Positions 1 to 9,338 are shown, numbered from the stretch's first letter. The stretch is DNA of 64,000 nucleotides from Alphaproteobacteria bacterium (GCA_016776635.1 JADHSZ010000003.1:1-64000); one strand, 5' to 3'. The notes: a model not told the origin generated them from the letters alone. Numbers and translations are program-made.

Positions 1-2209
1 GGTCGCTCGACCGGCACAGCATATCCACAAATTCACGCAGGGGTTCACATTCCATCCCAAGAATGGCGTTTTTTACCGGACCTATGGCCGAGGGAGACAT
101 GGACAGATTGCGGAAACCAAGCCCCACAAGCGCCATGGCCTCCAGGGGACGGCCCGCCATTTCCCCGCATAACCCCAAGGCAATGTCGGCATCGTTACAG
201 ATATCCACGATCTGCCGCAACAGTGACAAAAAGGCGGGTGACAGCGTGTCATAACGCCCCGTGAGATGCGGATTTCCGCGATCACTGGCGAAGAAAAACT
301 GAATCAGGTCGTTGCTGCCCACCGAAAGGAAATCCACTTTCCCCTTGAGGCTGGACAGCTGCCAGACCAGCGCCGGCACTTCGATCATGGAGCCGATACG
401 GATATCCTTGGGCAGGGGTTCTTTCCTGGATTTGGCGCGATCAAGCTCCATCTGAAAGATATCCTTCGCCGCCATGAATTCCGAAACTTCGGCGATCATG
501 GGGAATGTCACATCCAGACGGCGGCGCGCGGCGGCGCGGATCAAGGCCCGCAATTGCTGACGCAGCATGCTTGGCCGGTCGAGGCCGATGCGTATGGAGC
601 GCCATCCCATGGCCGGATTTTCCTGATCTTCCATACGCAGATAGGGCAGGGTTTTATCGCTCCCCACATCCAGGGTGCGGAACACCACGGGGCTTCCCTT
701 GGTGCGATCGAGAACCTTCTTATAGAGCGTCGTCTGGGCGTCCACATCGGGGAAGGTGGAGCGCACCATAAATGGAATCTCGGTACGATAGAGACCGATT
801 CCATCGGCGCCACAGGCCTGCATCTGGGGCAGGTCGGCCAACAGACCGGCATTGATATTCAGGGACACCGAAACGCCGTCCCTGGTCACCGCCGGACGCT
901 TGCGCAAGGCGTCATAGGCGGCGCGGCGCTGTGCCCGTTCCCGGATATTGTTTTCAAAAACACGGCGGGCCTCGCCGCTGGGCCGGATGATGATCTGTTC
1001 GTTGTCGGTATCGACGATGAGGGGCTCCAGGGGGCCGATCCTCTCCAACGCCCCCTTGACGTGGCCGAGCACGGGGATGTCCATGTCGCGGGCGATAATC
1101 GCCACATGGGCCGTCTGTGAGCCCTCCTCAAGAACCAGCGCCTTGAGTCTGTGAGGATCATATTCAAGCAGTTCCGCCGGGCCCATGGCGCGGGCCACGA
1201 GAATCACCTCTTCCGGCAGGTCCATGCCGGCCGATGTGCGGATTTTCCCGGACAGGTGACGCAACAGGCGGTTGGCCAGGTCGTCGAAATCATGAAGCCG
1301 TTCCCGCAGATAGGGGTCGGCGATCTGGCTCATGCGGGCGCGCGTATCCTCCTGAACCTTCTGGACGGCGGCCTCGGCGATCAGGCCCGTTTCAACGGCC
1401 TCGCGGATTCGTTTCGCCCACCCCCTGTCCTCGGCGAACATACGGTAACTTTCCAGAATGTCGCCGGTTTCACCCTGGTCGAGCTTCGACGATGAAAACA
1501 GGTCGTCCAAGGCGCTGAACATGCCCGACATGGCTTCGCCAAGGCGTTTTAACTCGGCCTCGGGGTCTTCGGCGATGGGATCATGGATGATCAGCCTGGG
1601 CTCATGCAGCACGGCAAAGCCGCTGGCCATGCCGGGGCTGAGCTGGGTGCCCTCCAGGCGCAGGGGCAACAGGCCGATGCCGTCGGTCAGCCGCTGTTCC
1701 CTGGTGGTCACCAGGCCGCCTTCGGCTATCATCTCGGCCAGAATCATGGCCAGGGTCTGCAGGGTTTCGCTTTCTTCCTCGGTGTATTTCCTGTGGGCCA
1801 CGTGCTGGACCACCAGAACGCCGATAACCAGCCCGCCGCGCAGGATGGGCACGCCCAGCATGGAATGGAATTTTTCCTCCCCGGTTTCCGGGCGATAGCT
1901 ATAGGAGGGATGGGAGGACGCCTCGGAGAGCGCCAGGGTGGTGGCATGGGCGGCAATATCGCCCACCACGCCCTCTCCCACGCGCAGCCGGGTAAGATGG
2001 ACGGCCTTACGCTTCAGCCCCTTAGTGGCGAAAAGCTCGAGAATGTTGCCGGGGCGCATGACATAAGCCGAACAGACGTCGGCGGCAAAGCCGGTGGCGA
2101 TAATCCGCACCAGCTGGTCAAGGCGCTCCTGGGGCGTCCCAGGCGCCGCCATCACCTTGCGGACACGATGAAGCAGGCGGCGCGACTTGCTTAAACCCGC
2201 GCCCGCCAT
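1..2209 (-). CDS. ptsP: Phosphoenolpyruvate-protein phosphotransferase, nitrogen-PTS enzyme I (3' end outside window)
   Basis: Cytoplasmic first enzyme of the regulatory nitrogen PTS; it takes phosphate from PEP and passes it to NPr. I translated the minus strand from ATG 2209 and it stays open to the window edge, 736 codons, about 20 short of a typical EI-Ntr. Order: GAF domain (about 25-165), EI N-terminal domain, the phosphohistidine loop SQTAHVAIIAR with His368, and the PEP-utilising TIM barrel. The barrel has GLYRTEIPFM and the C-terminal active-site Cys in GLCGEMAGRP. The GAF domain separates it from sugar-PTS EI. It starts 4 bp beyond the stop of the upstream oxidoreductase and probably shares its transcript with lysC. 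Truncation is by the window only. Confidence 0.95.
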   Translation of the reverse strand, partial: MAGAGLSKSRRLLHRVRKVMAAPGTPQERLDQLVRIIATGFAADVCSAYVMRPGNILELFATKGLKRKAVHLTRLRVGEGVVGDIAAHATTLALSEASSHPSYSYRPETGEEKFHSMLGVPILRGGLVIGVLVVQHVAHRKYTEEESETLQTLAMILAEMIAEGGLVTTREQRLTDGIGLLPLRLEGTQLSPGMASGFAVLHEPRLIIHDPIAEDPEAELKRLGEAMSGMFSALDDLFSSSKLDQGETGDILESYRMFAEDRGWAKRIREAVETGLIAEAAVQKVQEDTRARMSQIADPYLRERLHDFDDLANRLLRHLSGKIRTSAGMDLPEEVILVARAMGPAELLEYDPHRLKALVLEEGSQTAHVAIIARDMDIPVLGHVKGALERIGPLEPLIVDTDNEQIIIRPSGEARRVFENNIRERAQRRAAYDALRKRPAVTRDGVSVSLNINAGLLADLPQMQACGADGIGLYRTEIPFMVRSTFPDVDAQTTLYKKVLDRTKGSPVVFRTLDVGSDKTLPYLRMEDQENPAMGWRSIRIGLDRPSMLRQQLRALIRAAARRRLDVTFPMIAEVSEFMAAKDIFQMELDRAKSRKEPLPKDIRIGSMIEVPALVWQLSSLKGKVDFLSVGSNDLIQFFFASDRGNPHLTGRYDTLSPAFLSLLRQIVDICNDADIALGLCGEMAGRPLEAMALVGLGFRNLSMSPSAIGPVKNAILGMECEPLREFVDMLCRSSD

Positions 2210-2212
2210 TTC

Positions 2213-3238
2213 CTAGGAACCTTCTCTGGAATCAAGAACCTGAACGGCCTGATCCACCAATTCCCGAATGATTTCCGCGGTTGGTTGTTCCTGTTTCACC
2301 ATGCCTACGCTCTGTCCCGCCATCATGGAGCCGTTTTCCACGTCGCCATCGATGACGGCGCGGCGCAAAGCTCCGGCCCAGAAATGCTCTATCTCCAGTT
2401 GGGCATCCTTAAGCCCCACTTCATCCTTGTTGTAACGGTCGATGACCTCGCGCTGGAGTTCCGTGAACTCCCGCGAAGACTGGTTGGCCAGGGCACGCAC
2501 CGGGATTACCGGAAAACGGGGGTCGAGCTGAACCGAGGCCACGGCATCGCGGGCATTGGCCCTGATGAACGCCTGTTTAAAGCTGAGATGGGCGACGGAT
2601 TCCTTGGCGCAGACAAAAAGGGTGCCAAGCTGACAACCCGCGGCGCCCATTTCGAGATAGGAAACGATAGCCTCGCCACGCCCGATTCCCCCGGCCACAA
2701 AGACCGGAACCTCGCGGATATGGGGGAGGATTTCCTGGGCTAGGACACTGGTGGAAACCGAGCCGATATGACCGCCGGCTTCCATGCCTTCGATGACCAG
2801 GGCATCGACCCCCAGCCCCACCAGTCTGTTGGCGAGTTTCAGGGTGGGCGCGAAACATATGACCCGCGCGCCGCCTTGTTTAAGCTTCTCGATGATTCCC
2901 TTCTTGGGCAGGCCGCCGGCCAGCACCACGTGACTCACCTTGCGCTCCAGGCACACATCGGCCAGGGCATCGAGCTCGGGATGCATGATGATGAGATTGA
3001 CCCCGAACGGCTTGTCGGTGAGCGCCGCCAGGCGGTCTATTTCCTGGGCCAGGAGATCGGGCGACATGGAGCCGCAGGCCAGCACCCCAAACCCGCCGCC
3101 ATTGGAAATGGCCGCCACCAGGTTGTGTTCCGACACCCATGTCATGGCGCCGCCCAGAATGGCGTATTCACAGCCGAGAAACTCCCGTCCGCGACGCCAC
3201 AGGCTGTCCAGCCGTGCCCTGGCTTCGACCACAGTCAT
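2213..3238 (-). CDS. Nitronate monooxygenase / 2-nitropropane dioxygenase-like flavoprotein
   Basis: FMN-dependent TIM-barrel oxidoreductase of the NMO family (341 aa, cytoplasmic). Visible family features are the N-terminal CEYAILGGAMTWVSEHNLVAAISN block, GGGFGVL, the ALVIEGMEAGGHIG phosphate/flavin-binding stretch and the VFVAGGIGRGEA loop followed by GAAGCQLGT. Family members oxidise alkyl nitronates, but many act as NAD(P)H:quinone or enoyl reductases, so the substrate is not set by sequence. It lies between lysC (4-bp gap) and ptsP (3-bp gap) on the same strand, a linkage common in alphaproteobacteria; no functional tie to aspartate metabolism is evident. Confidence 0.88.
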   Translation of the reverse strand: MTVVEARARLDSLWRRGREFLGCEYAILGGAMTWVSEHNLVAAISNGGGFGVLACGSMSPDLLAQEIDRLAALTDKPFGVNLIIMHPELDALADVCLERKVSHVVLAGGLPKKGIIEKLKQGGARVICFAPTLKLANRLVGLGVDALVIEGMEAGGHIGSVSTSVLAQEILPHIREVPVFVAGGIGRGEAIVSYLEMGAAGCQLGTLFVCAKESVAHLSFKQAFIRANARDAVASVQLDPRFPVIPVRALANQSSREFTELQREVIDRYNKDEVGLKDAQLEIEHFWAGALRRAVIDGDVENGSMMAGQSVGMVKQEQPTAEIIRELVDQAVQVLDSREGS

Positions 3239-3242
3239 GATC

Positions 3243-4463
3243 TCAGGCTGCGTCTAGATCGTAGGCCGTATGCAGAGCGCGCAACGCCTGTTCGGTGAAT
3301 TTTTCCTCGATCAGGACGCTTATCTTGATCTCGGAGGTGGAGATAACCAGGATATTGACGCCGTTCTCGGCCAGGGTGCTGAACATCTGCTGAGCCACGC
3401 CCACATGAGACCGCATGCCCACACCGACGACCGAAATCTTGGCCACATCAGGATCGGGCACCAGCTGGGCATAGGCCAGATCGTCTTGCCGTTCTTCGAG
3501 AACCGCCTTGGCCCGGTCAAGATCGTCCTGGGCCACCGTAAAGGTCAGATCGGTGGACGCGCCGTCATCGGAGACGTTCTGGACAATCATATCCACGTTG
3601 ATATTGGCATCCGCCAGGGGGCCGAAAATACTGGCCGCCACACCGGGACGGTCGGGCACCTTGACCAGGGTGATCTTGGCCTCATCACGGCTATAGGTGA
3701 CTCCGCTGATAACTTCCTTTTCCACGACTTCATCCTCATCAACAACAAGCGTTCCGGGGGACTCATCTGAACTCGAGCGAACCTGGAGGCAAACCTTATA
3801 GTTCATTGCCATTTCGACGGAACGGGTCTGCAGAACCTTGGACCCGAGAGACGCCATCTCCAGCATCTCTTCATAGGTGATTTTATCGAGCTTTCGCGCC
3901 GACGCAACGATACGGGGGTCACAGGTATACACTCCGTCCACATCGGTATAGATATCACATCTTTCCGCTCCCAGGGCAGCGGCCAGCGCCACCGCACTGG
4001 TATCGGAGCCACCGCGGCCAAGGGTGGTAATGCGGTTCTCCGGACTTACCCCCTGGAAACCGGCAACCACCACCACCTCGCCCTCGCCAAGCCGTTGTGC
4101 AATCTCGTCAACCACGATGCGGCGAATGCGCGCCTTGCCATGGGCGTCGTCGGTTTCGATGGGAACCTGCCACGACAGCCAAGAGCGGGCCGGAACCCCC
4201 ATATCCTGCAAGGTCAGCGCCATAAGGCCGCTGGTGATCTGTTCGCCGCTTGAGACCACCGTGTCGTATTCGCGCTCGTCACAGAGGCTGCCGATGGAAT
4301 TGACATAGCCCACCAAACGGTTGGTGACGCCGGACATGGCGGAAACCACCACCACCACCTCGTTACCGGCATCGCGCTCGGCCTTGGCGCGCAGGGCGGC
4401 ATTGCGGATATGCTCCATATCCGCCACCGACGTGCCGCCAAATTTTTGCACGATACGTGCCAT
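3243..4463 (-). CDS. lysC: Aspartate kinase
   Basis: Phosphorylates L-aspartate, the first step to lysine, threonine, methionine and diaminopimelate. It has 406 aa starting MARIVQKFGGTSV, with the KFGGTS nucleotide/substrate motif at residues 7-12 and TTLGRGGSDTSAVALAAAL in the kinase domain. Two C-terminal ACT domains follow, including VGVGMRSHVGVAQQMF. The reading frame is open 93 codons further upstream, but ATG 4463 is preceded by GAGGAAAG and matches the family N terminus. Length and the double ACT domain fit a feedback-regulated monofunctional enzyme. First gene of a lysC-NMO-ptsP run, divergent from ubiG. Confidence 0.97.
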   Translation of the reverse strand: MARIVQKFGGTSVADMEHIRNAALRAKAERDAGNEVVVVVSAMSGVTNRLVGYVNSIGSLCDEREYDTVVSSGEQITSGLMALTLQDMGVPARSWLSWQVPIETDDAHGKARIRRIVVDEIAQRLGEGEVVVVAGFQGVSPENRITTLGRGGSDTSAVALAAALGAERCDIYTDVDGVYTCDPRIVASARKLDKITYEEMLEMASLGSKVLQTRSVEMAMNYKVCLQVRSSSDESPGTLVVDEDEVVEKEVISGVTYSRDEAKITLVKVPDRPGVAASIFGPLADANINVDMIVQNVSDDGASTDLTFTVAQDDLDRAKAVLEERQDDLAYAQLVPDPDVAKISVVGVGMRSHVGVAQQMFSTLAENGVNILVISTSEIKISVLIEEKFTEQALRALHTAYDLDAA

Positions 4464-4598
4464 AGTTTCTTTCCTCAAAGACCGGTGGTTGCGGTGTCTA
4501 GGAGCGCGTATACATAATTTACCCAAGATCAGGCAAGCATCCTGATACAAACCCCACCTGATGCAAACCCCGCTTGATTCAAACTTCGGAGACGTTCC

Positions 4599-5336
4599 AT
4601 GGCCGGAACCGTTGATGCACAAGAAATAGAAAACTTCGAAGCCCTGGCCGAGGCATGGTGGGACCCGGAGGGCGACTTTCGTCCGCTGCACCGCCTCAAT
4701 CCCATCCGCATCGGCTATATCCGTAACCATCTCTGCGCCCATTTCGGACGCGATCCTGAAACGCCCGAACCATTCGAGGGACTGCGGCTTCTCGATATCG
4801 GATGCGGCGGCGGCCTGTTATGCGAACCCATGGCGGAACTGGGCGCGCAGGTTACCGGCCTCGACGCCGGAGAAAAAAACATCCGCATCGCCAAGGCCCA
4901 TGCCGAACAAAGCGGCCTCGCCATTGACTACCGGCACGGTTCCCCCGAAACCCTGGCCGGGTCGGGGGAACGTTTCGACGCCATCCTCAATATGGAAGTG
5001 GTGGAACATGTGGCCGACCGGGCGCTGTTCCTGCGTTCTTGCGGCAACCTCCTCAAGGAGGACGGCGCCATGATCCTGTCCACCCTCAACCGCACCGTGA
5101 AATCCTTCGCCTTCGCCATCATCGGCGCGGAATATGTCCTGCGCTGGCTGCCGCGCGGCACCCATCAATGGGACAAATTCGTCCGGCCCTCGGAACTGGC
5201 CGATGATCTGCGCTCAGGCGACATGGAGATTACCCATATGACGGGCGTCAGCTTCGACCCGCTGGCAAACGCCTGGCGCCTGTCAGGCGACATGGAGGTG
5301 AATTATATGATGCTGGTAACCAAGGAGGGGCCGTAA
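4599..5336 (+). CDS. ubiG: 3-demethylubiquinol 3-O-methyltransferase
   Basis: SAM-dependent O-methyltransferase acting twice in ubiquinone biosynthesis (245 aa, peripheral cytoplasmic). The UbiG N terminus (ENFEALAEAWWDPEGDFRPLHRLNPIRIGYI) leads into SAM motif I LLDIGCGGG at residues 64-72. NMEVVEHV, NRTVKSF and the C-terminal GVSFDPLANAWRLS block are also typical. Divergent from lysC across a 135-bp gap that must hold both promoters, and convergent with the DUF1178 gene. The assignment is secure because the full family signature and length match. Confidence 0.97.
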   Translation: MAGTVDAQEIENFEALAEAWWDPEGDFRPLHRLNPIRIGYIRNHLCAHFGRDPETPEPFEGLRLLDIGCGGGLLCEPMAELGAQVTGLDAGEKNIRIAKAHAEQSGLAIDYRHGSPETLAGSGERFDAILNMEVVEHVADRALFLRSCGNLLKEDGAMILSTLNRTVKSFAFAIIGAEYVLRWLPRGTHQWDKFVRPSELADDLRSGDMEITHMTGVSFDPLANAWRLSGDMEVNYMMLVTKEGP

Positions 5337-5348
5337 AAGGCCCGGCAG

Positions 5349-5867
5349 TCAGGAATCGCGGCGTCGCGCCCAGGGAATCTTGAAGAACTCGACCCCCTCT
5401 TCCGCCAGTTCTTCGGTCTGCGACTCGGTGGCCTCGCCATAAATTCCCCGCTCCTCGGCCTCGCCATAGTGGATCTTGCGGGCCTCTTCGGTGAATTCTT
5501 CTCCCACATAGTCGCATTCGGTTTCGATATGGCTGCGGAACTCCCCCAGCTTTCCGGCAACTTCCTTTACCAGTGCGGAAACCTTTTCCTCGCTGAGGCC
5601 GACTACCGATTCGGGCTGGGAATGGTCGGGCGCGCAGGGCCCCGTCAGCGGCAGATCATCCGCCGAGGCTTCTCTCCCCGTGGCGTCATGGGTGGAAGTT
5701 CCCGTCCCGGCCAGACTCGGGGCCATGGGGGCCTTGGAAATCTCGTCATCCCCGCAATAGGGACAGGTGATCTCTCCGGCCTCGGCCTGAACGTCGAAAT
5801 TTACGCTGTCGCGGAACCACGCCTCAAAGACGTGCCCCGACGTACATTTCAGATCGAAAAGTATCAT
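5349..5867 (-). CDS. DUF1178 family protein with zinc-ribbon-like N terminus
   Basis: A 172-aa acidic protein of unknown function. The N terminus MILFDLKCTSGHVFEAWFRDS, followed by CPYCG at about residues 36-40, is the DUF1178 signature and resembles a zinc ribbon of regulatory-protein type. The C-terminal half is Glu-rich with an amphipathic helix (EETECDYVGEEF region) ending in FFKIPWARR. In many alphaproteobacteria this family sits beside the nitrilase, grxC and ubiG genes, as here, although two plus-strand genes separate it from the nitrilase. No enzymatic role can be assigned. Confidence 0.88.
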   Translation of the reverse strand: MILFDLKCTSGHVFEAWFRDSVNFDVQAEAGEITCPYCGDDEISKAPMAPSLAGTGTSTHDATGREASADDLPLTGPCAPDHSQPESVVGLSEEKVSALVKEVAGKLGEFRSHIETECDYVGEEFTEEARKIHYGEAEERGIYGEATESQTEELAEEGVEFFKIPWARRRDS

Positions 5868-5968
5868 GAACCCAAACCCGTAATGCTCAACGTTCTTCGT
5901 TTCACGAGATTCTTAATATATATGAAACAGCCTTTACCAAAGGATAACAGAGAGGTCAAAACCTTCCA

Positions 5969-6562
5969 ATGGCCCGTCATGACAAAAATAACGGCCAGTC
6001 TTCACATACGGAGACGTTAGAGCCCTCCCCCTGGGTGGCGCGTTTCATGCCGCTTGTCCCGCAATCGGGAGAGATTCTCGACCTCGCCTGCGGTGGCGGC
6101 CGCCACAGCCGGCTCGCGCTCGATTCAGGATACAGGGTCGCCGCCGCCGACCGCGATATCTCGGGGCTGGAAGATTTACGGGACAACACATCTCTGGAAA
6201 TCATCGAAACCGACCTCGAAGCCGCCGACCCCTTTGCGCCGGGTGGCACTCTGCACGACAGGACATTCTCAGGCATTGTCGTCACCAATTATCTTCACCG
6301 CCCGATTTTGCCCCATCTGATGGGCGCTTTGGCCGATGACGGCGTGCTGATCTATGAAACCTTCGCCGCCGGAAACGAGCTCCATGGTCATCCCCGCAAT
6401 CCCGATTATCTGCTGCGGCCGGGGGAACTGCTGGAAACCGCGCAAAACAAATTACAGATCGTCGCCTACGAGCACGGCCTGACACATGACCCGCGCACCG
6501 CCGTGGTACAGCGTCTGTGCGCCGTCAACACACCCCCGGATAGATACGTCTTCGTAGGATAG
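5969..6562 (+). CDS. Class I SAM-dependent methyltransferase
   Basis: A 197-aa Rossmann-fold methyltransferase. Motif I is ILDLACGGGRHS (residues 36-47), the acidic loop after beta-2 is AAADRDISGLEDL, and motif IV contains GIVVTNYLHRPILPHL. It resembles the TehB/small-molecule methyltransferase group found in proteobacteria, but the substrate cannot be inferred. The gene is upstream of and co-directional with the peroxiredoxin gene, with a 98-bp gap. The start is the first good ATG; an SD-like GAGAGG lies somewhat far upstream, so a slightly different start is possible. Confidence 0.85.
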   Translation: MARHDKNNGQSSHTETLEPSPWVARFMPLVPQSGEILDLACGGGRHSRLALDSGYRVAAADRDISGLEDLRDNTSLEIIETDLEAADPFAPGGTLHDRTFSGIVVTNYLHRPILPHLMGALADDGVLIYETFAAGNELHGHPRNPDYLLRPGELLETAQNKLQIVAYEHGLTHDPRTAVVQRLCAVNTPPDRYVFVG

Positions 6563-6660
6563 GTAATTTTTCGCTTACATGGCGTGACTTCGAGCGCATA
6601 TATTCATTGTAATAACTATAAAAAAGGACTCGCATCTCAATCTGAGGGAGGACTTTTCCC

Positions 6661-7296
6661 ATGACCATTCGTCTTGGAGACACCGCGCCTGATTTCACCG
6701 CGGAAACAACCGAGGGCGCCATCAACTTCCATGAATGGATCGGCAACGGCTGGGCCATTCTGTTCTCGCATCCCAAGGACTTCACGCCGGTCTGCACCAC
6801 GGAGCTGGGATATCTGGCCGGCAAGAAGGCGGAATTCGACAAACGCAACGTCAAGATCATCGGACTCAGCGTCGATCCCGTGGACGACCACAAAAAATGG
6901 GCCGCCGATATCGAGGAAACCCAGGGTCACGCGCTCAACTATCCGCTGATCGCCGATGCCGACCGCAAGGTGTCCGATCTTTACGGCATGATTCATCCCA
7001 ATGCCGACGACACCCTGACCGTACGTTCGGTATTCGTGATCGGGGCCGATAAAAAGGTCAAGCTGATGATCACCTATCCCGCCAGCACGGGACGCAATTT
7101 CGACGAAATCCTTCGCGTTATTGATTCCCTGCAGCTGACCGCAAACCACAGCGTCGCCACACCGGTGAACTGGAAACACGGCGAGGATGTGATCATCGTT
7201 CCGGCCTTGAGCGACGAGGACGCCAAGGGGAAATTCCCCAAGGGCTGGGATGCGGTGAAACCGTATCTGCGGATTACCCCGCAGCCGAACCTGTAG
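6661..7296 (+). CDS. 1-Cys peroxiredoxin (Prx6 type)
   Basis: Thiol peroxidase reducing H2O2 and organic peroxides (211 aa, cytoplasmic). The peroxidatic Cys45 lies in FTPVCTTELGYLA, with conserved LSVDPVDDHKKW and the long C-terminal Prx6 arm ending KPYLRITPQP. That arm and the DDTLTVRSVFVIGADKKVK region separate Prx6 from 2-Cys AhpC proteins. A strong ribosome site (GAGGGAGGA) precedes the ATG. The AT-rich stretch at about 6595-6640 probably holds the promoter. No OxyR site could be confirmed by eye. Confidence 0.95.
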   Translation: MTIRLGDTAPDFTAETTEGAINFHEWIGNGWAILFSHPKDFTPVCTTELGYLAGKKAEFDKRNVKIIGLSVDPVDDHKKWAADIEETQGHALNYPLIADADRKVSDLYGMIHPNADDTLTVRSVFVIGADKKVKLMITYPASTGRNFDEILRVIDSLQLTANHSVATPVNWKHGEDVIIVPALSDEDAKGKFPKGWDAVKPYLRITPQPNL

Positions 7297-7327
7297 GCGG
7301 TTACGTCTTGGCGTGCGTCACCCCTCT

Positions 7328-8170
7328 TTAAGCGGAGGGCGTGAACTCCCGGTCATGTTCCAGGGACGGGATCATGGCCCGCACCGCCGCCACCCGAGAC
7401 GGATCGATATCCGCCGCGATCACGCATGGGGTTTCTCCGGCCTCGGCGAGAACCTTGCCCCAGGGATCGATAATCAGGGAATGGCCATAGGTCTGGCGGT
7501 CATTGGCGTGGTCGCCGCACTGGGCCGGGGCGAAAACATAACAGCCGGTTTCCACGGCGCGAGCACGCAACAGAAGATGCCAATGGGCGCGGCCCGACAC
7601 CCTGGTAAAGGCGGCGGGCACCGTCAGGAAATGCGCTCCCGACTTGGCCAAAGAGCGGTAGAGATAGGGAAAGCGCAAGTCATAACAGATGGTCATGCCG
7701 AGCCCGCCCCAGGGCGTGGCCGCCACCACCGCCTGGGCGCCGGGACGATAGGTTTCCGATTCGCGATGACTTTCGCCGCCCTCGATATCCACATCGAACA
7801 TGTGAATCTTGTCATAGCGGGCCACCACCTCGCCCTCGTCGCTGATCAGAAGAGAACGGTTGGCGAGCATATCTTGCGGGGCATTCTCTCCGTCAAGACG
7901 CACCGACAGCGAACCCACCAACAGCCAGACCCCCTTTTCCCGGGCCAGCTCCGTAAAAACCGGAAGCGCCCTGTGGCTGGCCTCCGGCACCGCCATTTCT
8001 AGCGCCTGTTCCCGCTTGGTCCCCATCAGGGACACGTTTTCCGGCATCAACACCATCTGTGCGCCGTCCTCGGCGGCCTCACGCACCAGCGCCGAGTCCG
8101 CCTCCAGATTGGCGTCAATATCGAGCTGAGAACTGGTCTGGACACAGGCGGCCCGGAACGAAGGCGACAT
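7328..8170 (-). CDS. Carbon-nitrogen hydrolase, Nit2/deaminated-glutathione amidase-like
   Basis: Nitrilase-superfamily amidase of 280 aa. The catalytic triad is visible: Glu44 in LMPENVSL, Lys121 in RYDKIHMFDVDI and Cys162 in TICYDLRFPYLY. The HMFDV and CYDLRFP wording fits the Nit1/Nit2 branch, which in better-known organisms repairs deaminated glutathione or cleaves omega-amides. It is 5 bp downstream of grxC on the same strand, a conserved alphaproteobacterial pairing that supports a thiol or glutathione link. Substrate is inferred from the family only. Confidence 0.9.
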   Translation of the reverse strand: MSPSFRAACVQTSSQLDIDANLEADSALVREAAEDGAQMVLMPENVSLMGTKREQALEMAVPEASHRALPVFTELAREKGVWLLVGSLSVRLDGENAPQDMLANRSLLISDEGEVVARYDKIHMFDVDIEGGESHRESETYRPGAQAVVAATPWGGLGMTICYDLRFPYLYRSLAKSGAHFLTVPAAFTRVSGRAHWHLLLRARAVETGCYVFAPAQCGDHANDRQTYGHSLIIDPWGKVLAEAGETPCVIAADIDPSRVAAVRAMIPSLEHDREFTPSA

Positions 8171-8175
8171 GATCT

Positions 8176-8439
8176 TCAGGCCTCCACCCGCAACAGCTCG
8201 TCGAGCCGTCCCGACTCTTCCAGCGCCGTCAATTCATCGGAACCGCCGATATGTTCGCCGTCGACGAATATCTGCGGCACCTTGCGGTCGCCACCGGCGC
8301 GCTGGGCCATTTTATCCCGCATCTCGGCATCGCCGAGAACATTGATATCGGTGAATTCGACGCCCTTGCCGGAAAGCAGTTTCTTGGCGCGGGAGCAATA
8401 GCCGCATAACGGCGAGGTATAGATTTCGATCTTGGGCAT
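8176..8439 (-). CDS. grxC: Glutaredoxin 3
   Basis: Small glutathione-dependent disulfide reductase, 87 aa from MPKIEIYTSPLCGYCSRAKK. The CGYC active site is at residues 12-15 (usual motif CPYC, here with Gly in position 2). The glutathione-binding KVPQIFVDG and IGGSDELTALE elements are present. The frame stays open 30 codons further upstream, but the start at 8439 gives the exact family N terminus. It precedes the nitrilase gene and follows comF on the minus strand, so comF-grxC-nit2 may be one unit. Confidence 0.95.
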   Translation of the reverse strand: MPKIEIYTSPLCGYCSRAKKLLSGKGVEFTDINVLGDAEMRDKMAQRAGGDRKVPQIFVDGEHIGGSDELTALEESGRLDELLRVEA

Positions 8440-8543
8440 TGGTCTTTCTCTGACGTCATTCTCTGGGGTGGTTGGGTCCGCATTATTTATTGGGGGCAAG
8501 ATATAAGGATCATCGTCCCGGAAAGCCATAGTTTCGCGAAAAC

Positions 8544-9338
8544 TTATGAATTAACGGGAGGACCGCCCACCCGCGCCAGGGTCAGCACATCCACGCGCCC
8601 CACACCCGCGGCGTCCAGAACCCGGATACATTCCCCGGCCGTGGCGCCGCTGGTCATGACATCATCCACCAGGACGATGTTGCGCCCCGCCACGGTCTCG
8701 CCATGCCCCGGATTCCCATGTCCCGGATTCCCATATCTCGGATTCAGGGCGATGGCGCCGCGCAGGTTCCGTTTTCTCTCGCTTGCGCTCAGATGACCCT
8801 GGGAGCGGGTGCGGCGGGGGCGGCGCAAGGCATCGGCCAGCACCGCAATGCCGGTCTCCCCGCTTATGGCCGCGGCCAATACGGCCGACTGGTTATAGCG
8901 GCGGCGGAACAACCGCGACCAGTGCAGGGGCACCGGCACCAGATAATCGGCCCCATCGAGAACATCCTCCCCGGCGCGCACCAGCCAGCGCCCGAAAGCC
9001 GGGGCCGCATCGGTGCGGTCGCCATGCTTAAAAGCAAGAATGAGATCACGGCTGAAATCGTCATAGCGGAACACCGCCCGCGCCCGGCCGTAATCCGGCG
9101 CATGGTGGATACAGGCCCCGCACAGGGCCTCCCCGTCACTCTCGAACTCGAAGGGAACGCCGCAGAGATGACAGAAGGGCGGCGAAATGAATTCCACCCC
9201 ATGCCAACAGGACGAACACAGATTGCCGGTCTGGGCCATGATCGCGCCGCATTTCAGACAGCGCGGCGGCAACAGCGCATCCAGCACGGCAACCGATACC
9301 CTGCCCATCCAGTGCCTGGAACTATCAACAAAAGACAT
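8544..9338 (-). CDS. comF: ComF family phosphoribosyltransferase-like protein
   Basis: ComF/GntX-type protein of about 264 aa. An N-terminal zinc finger has CxxC pairs (CLKCG, CSSCW, CHLCG, CGAC), followed by a phosphoribosyltransferase fold with the PRPP loop NIVLVDDVMTSGATAGEC. In naturally competent bacteria ComF acts in DNA uptake; its biochemical role is unsettled. The frame begins at 9404, but MSFVDSSRHWMGR at 9338 is a more typical start. Residues near AIALNPRYG carry a short NPGHG tandem insertion encoded by a 15-bp DNA repeat (8707-8745). Divergent from the methyltransferase gene at 9464. Confidence 0.92.
   Translation of the reverse strand: MSFVDSSRHWMGRVSVAVLDALLPPRCLKCGAIMAQTGNLCSSCWHGVEFISPPFCHLCGVPFEFESDGEALCGACIHHAPDYGRARAVFRYDDFSRDLILAFKHGDRTDAAPAFGRWLVRAGEDVLDGADYLVPVPLHWSRLFRRRYNQSAVLAAAISGETGIAVLADALRRPRRTRSQGHLSASERKRNLRGAIALNPRYGNPGHGNPGHGETVAGRNIVLVDDVMTSGATAGECIRVLDAAGVGRVDVLTLARVGGPPVNS
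8707..8745. repeat. 15-bp tandem repeat inside comF
   Basis: Two near-identical 15-mers starting CCCGGATTCCCAT (8707-8721 and 8722-8736, one mismatch) plus a partial third copy. They encode the pentapeptide repeat NPGHG in ComF, between the LRGAIALNP segment and the PRPP loop. The reading frame is kept because the unit is a multiple of three. Confidence 0.8.

Noticed and set aside
266..1120. 284-aa plus-strand open frame
   Set aside because: Antisense shadow of ptsP; His/Gly-rich antiframe composition and no ribosome site.
4464..4742. N-terminal extension of lysC
   Set aside because: The frame is open but the aspartokinase family starts at MARIVQKFGG, with a ribosome site directly before it; ubiG occupies the other strand.
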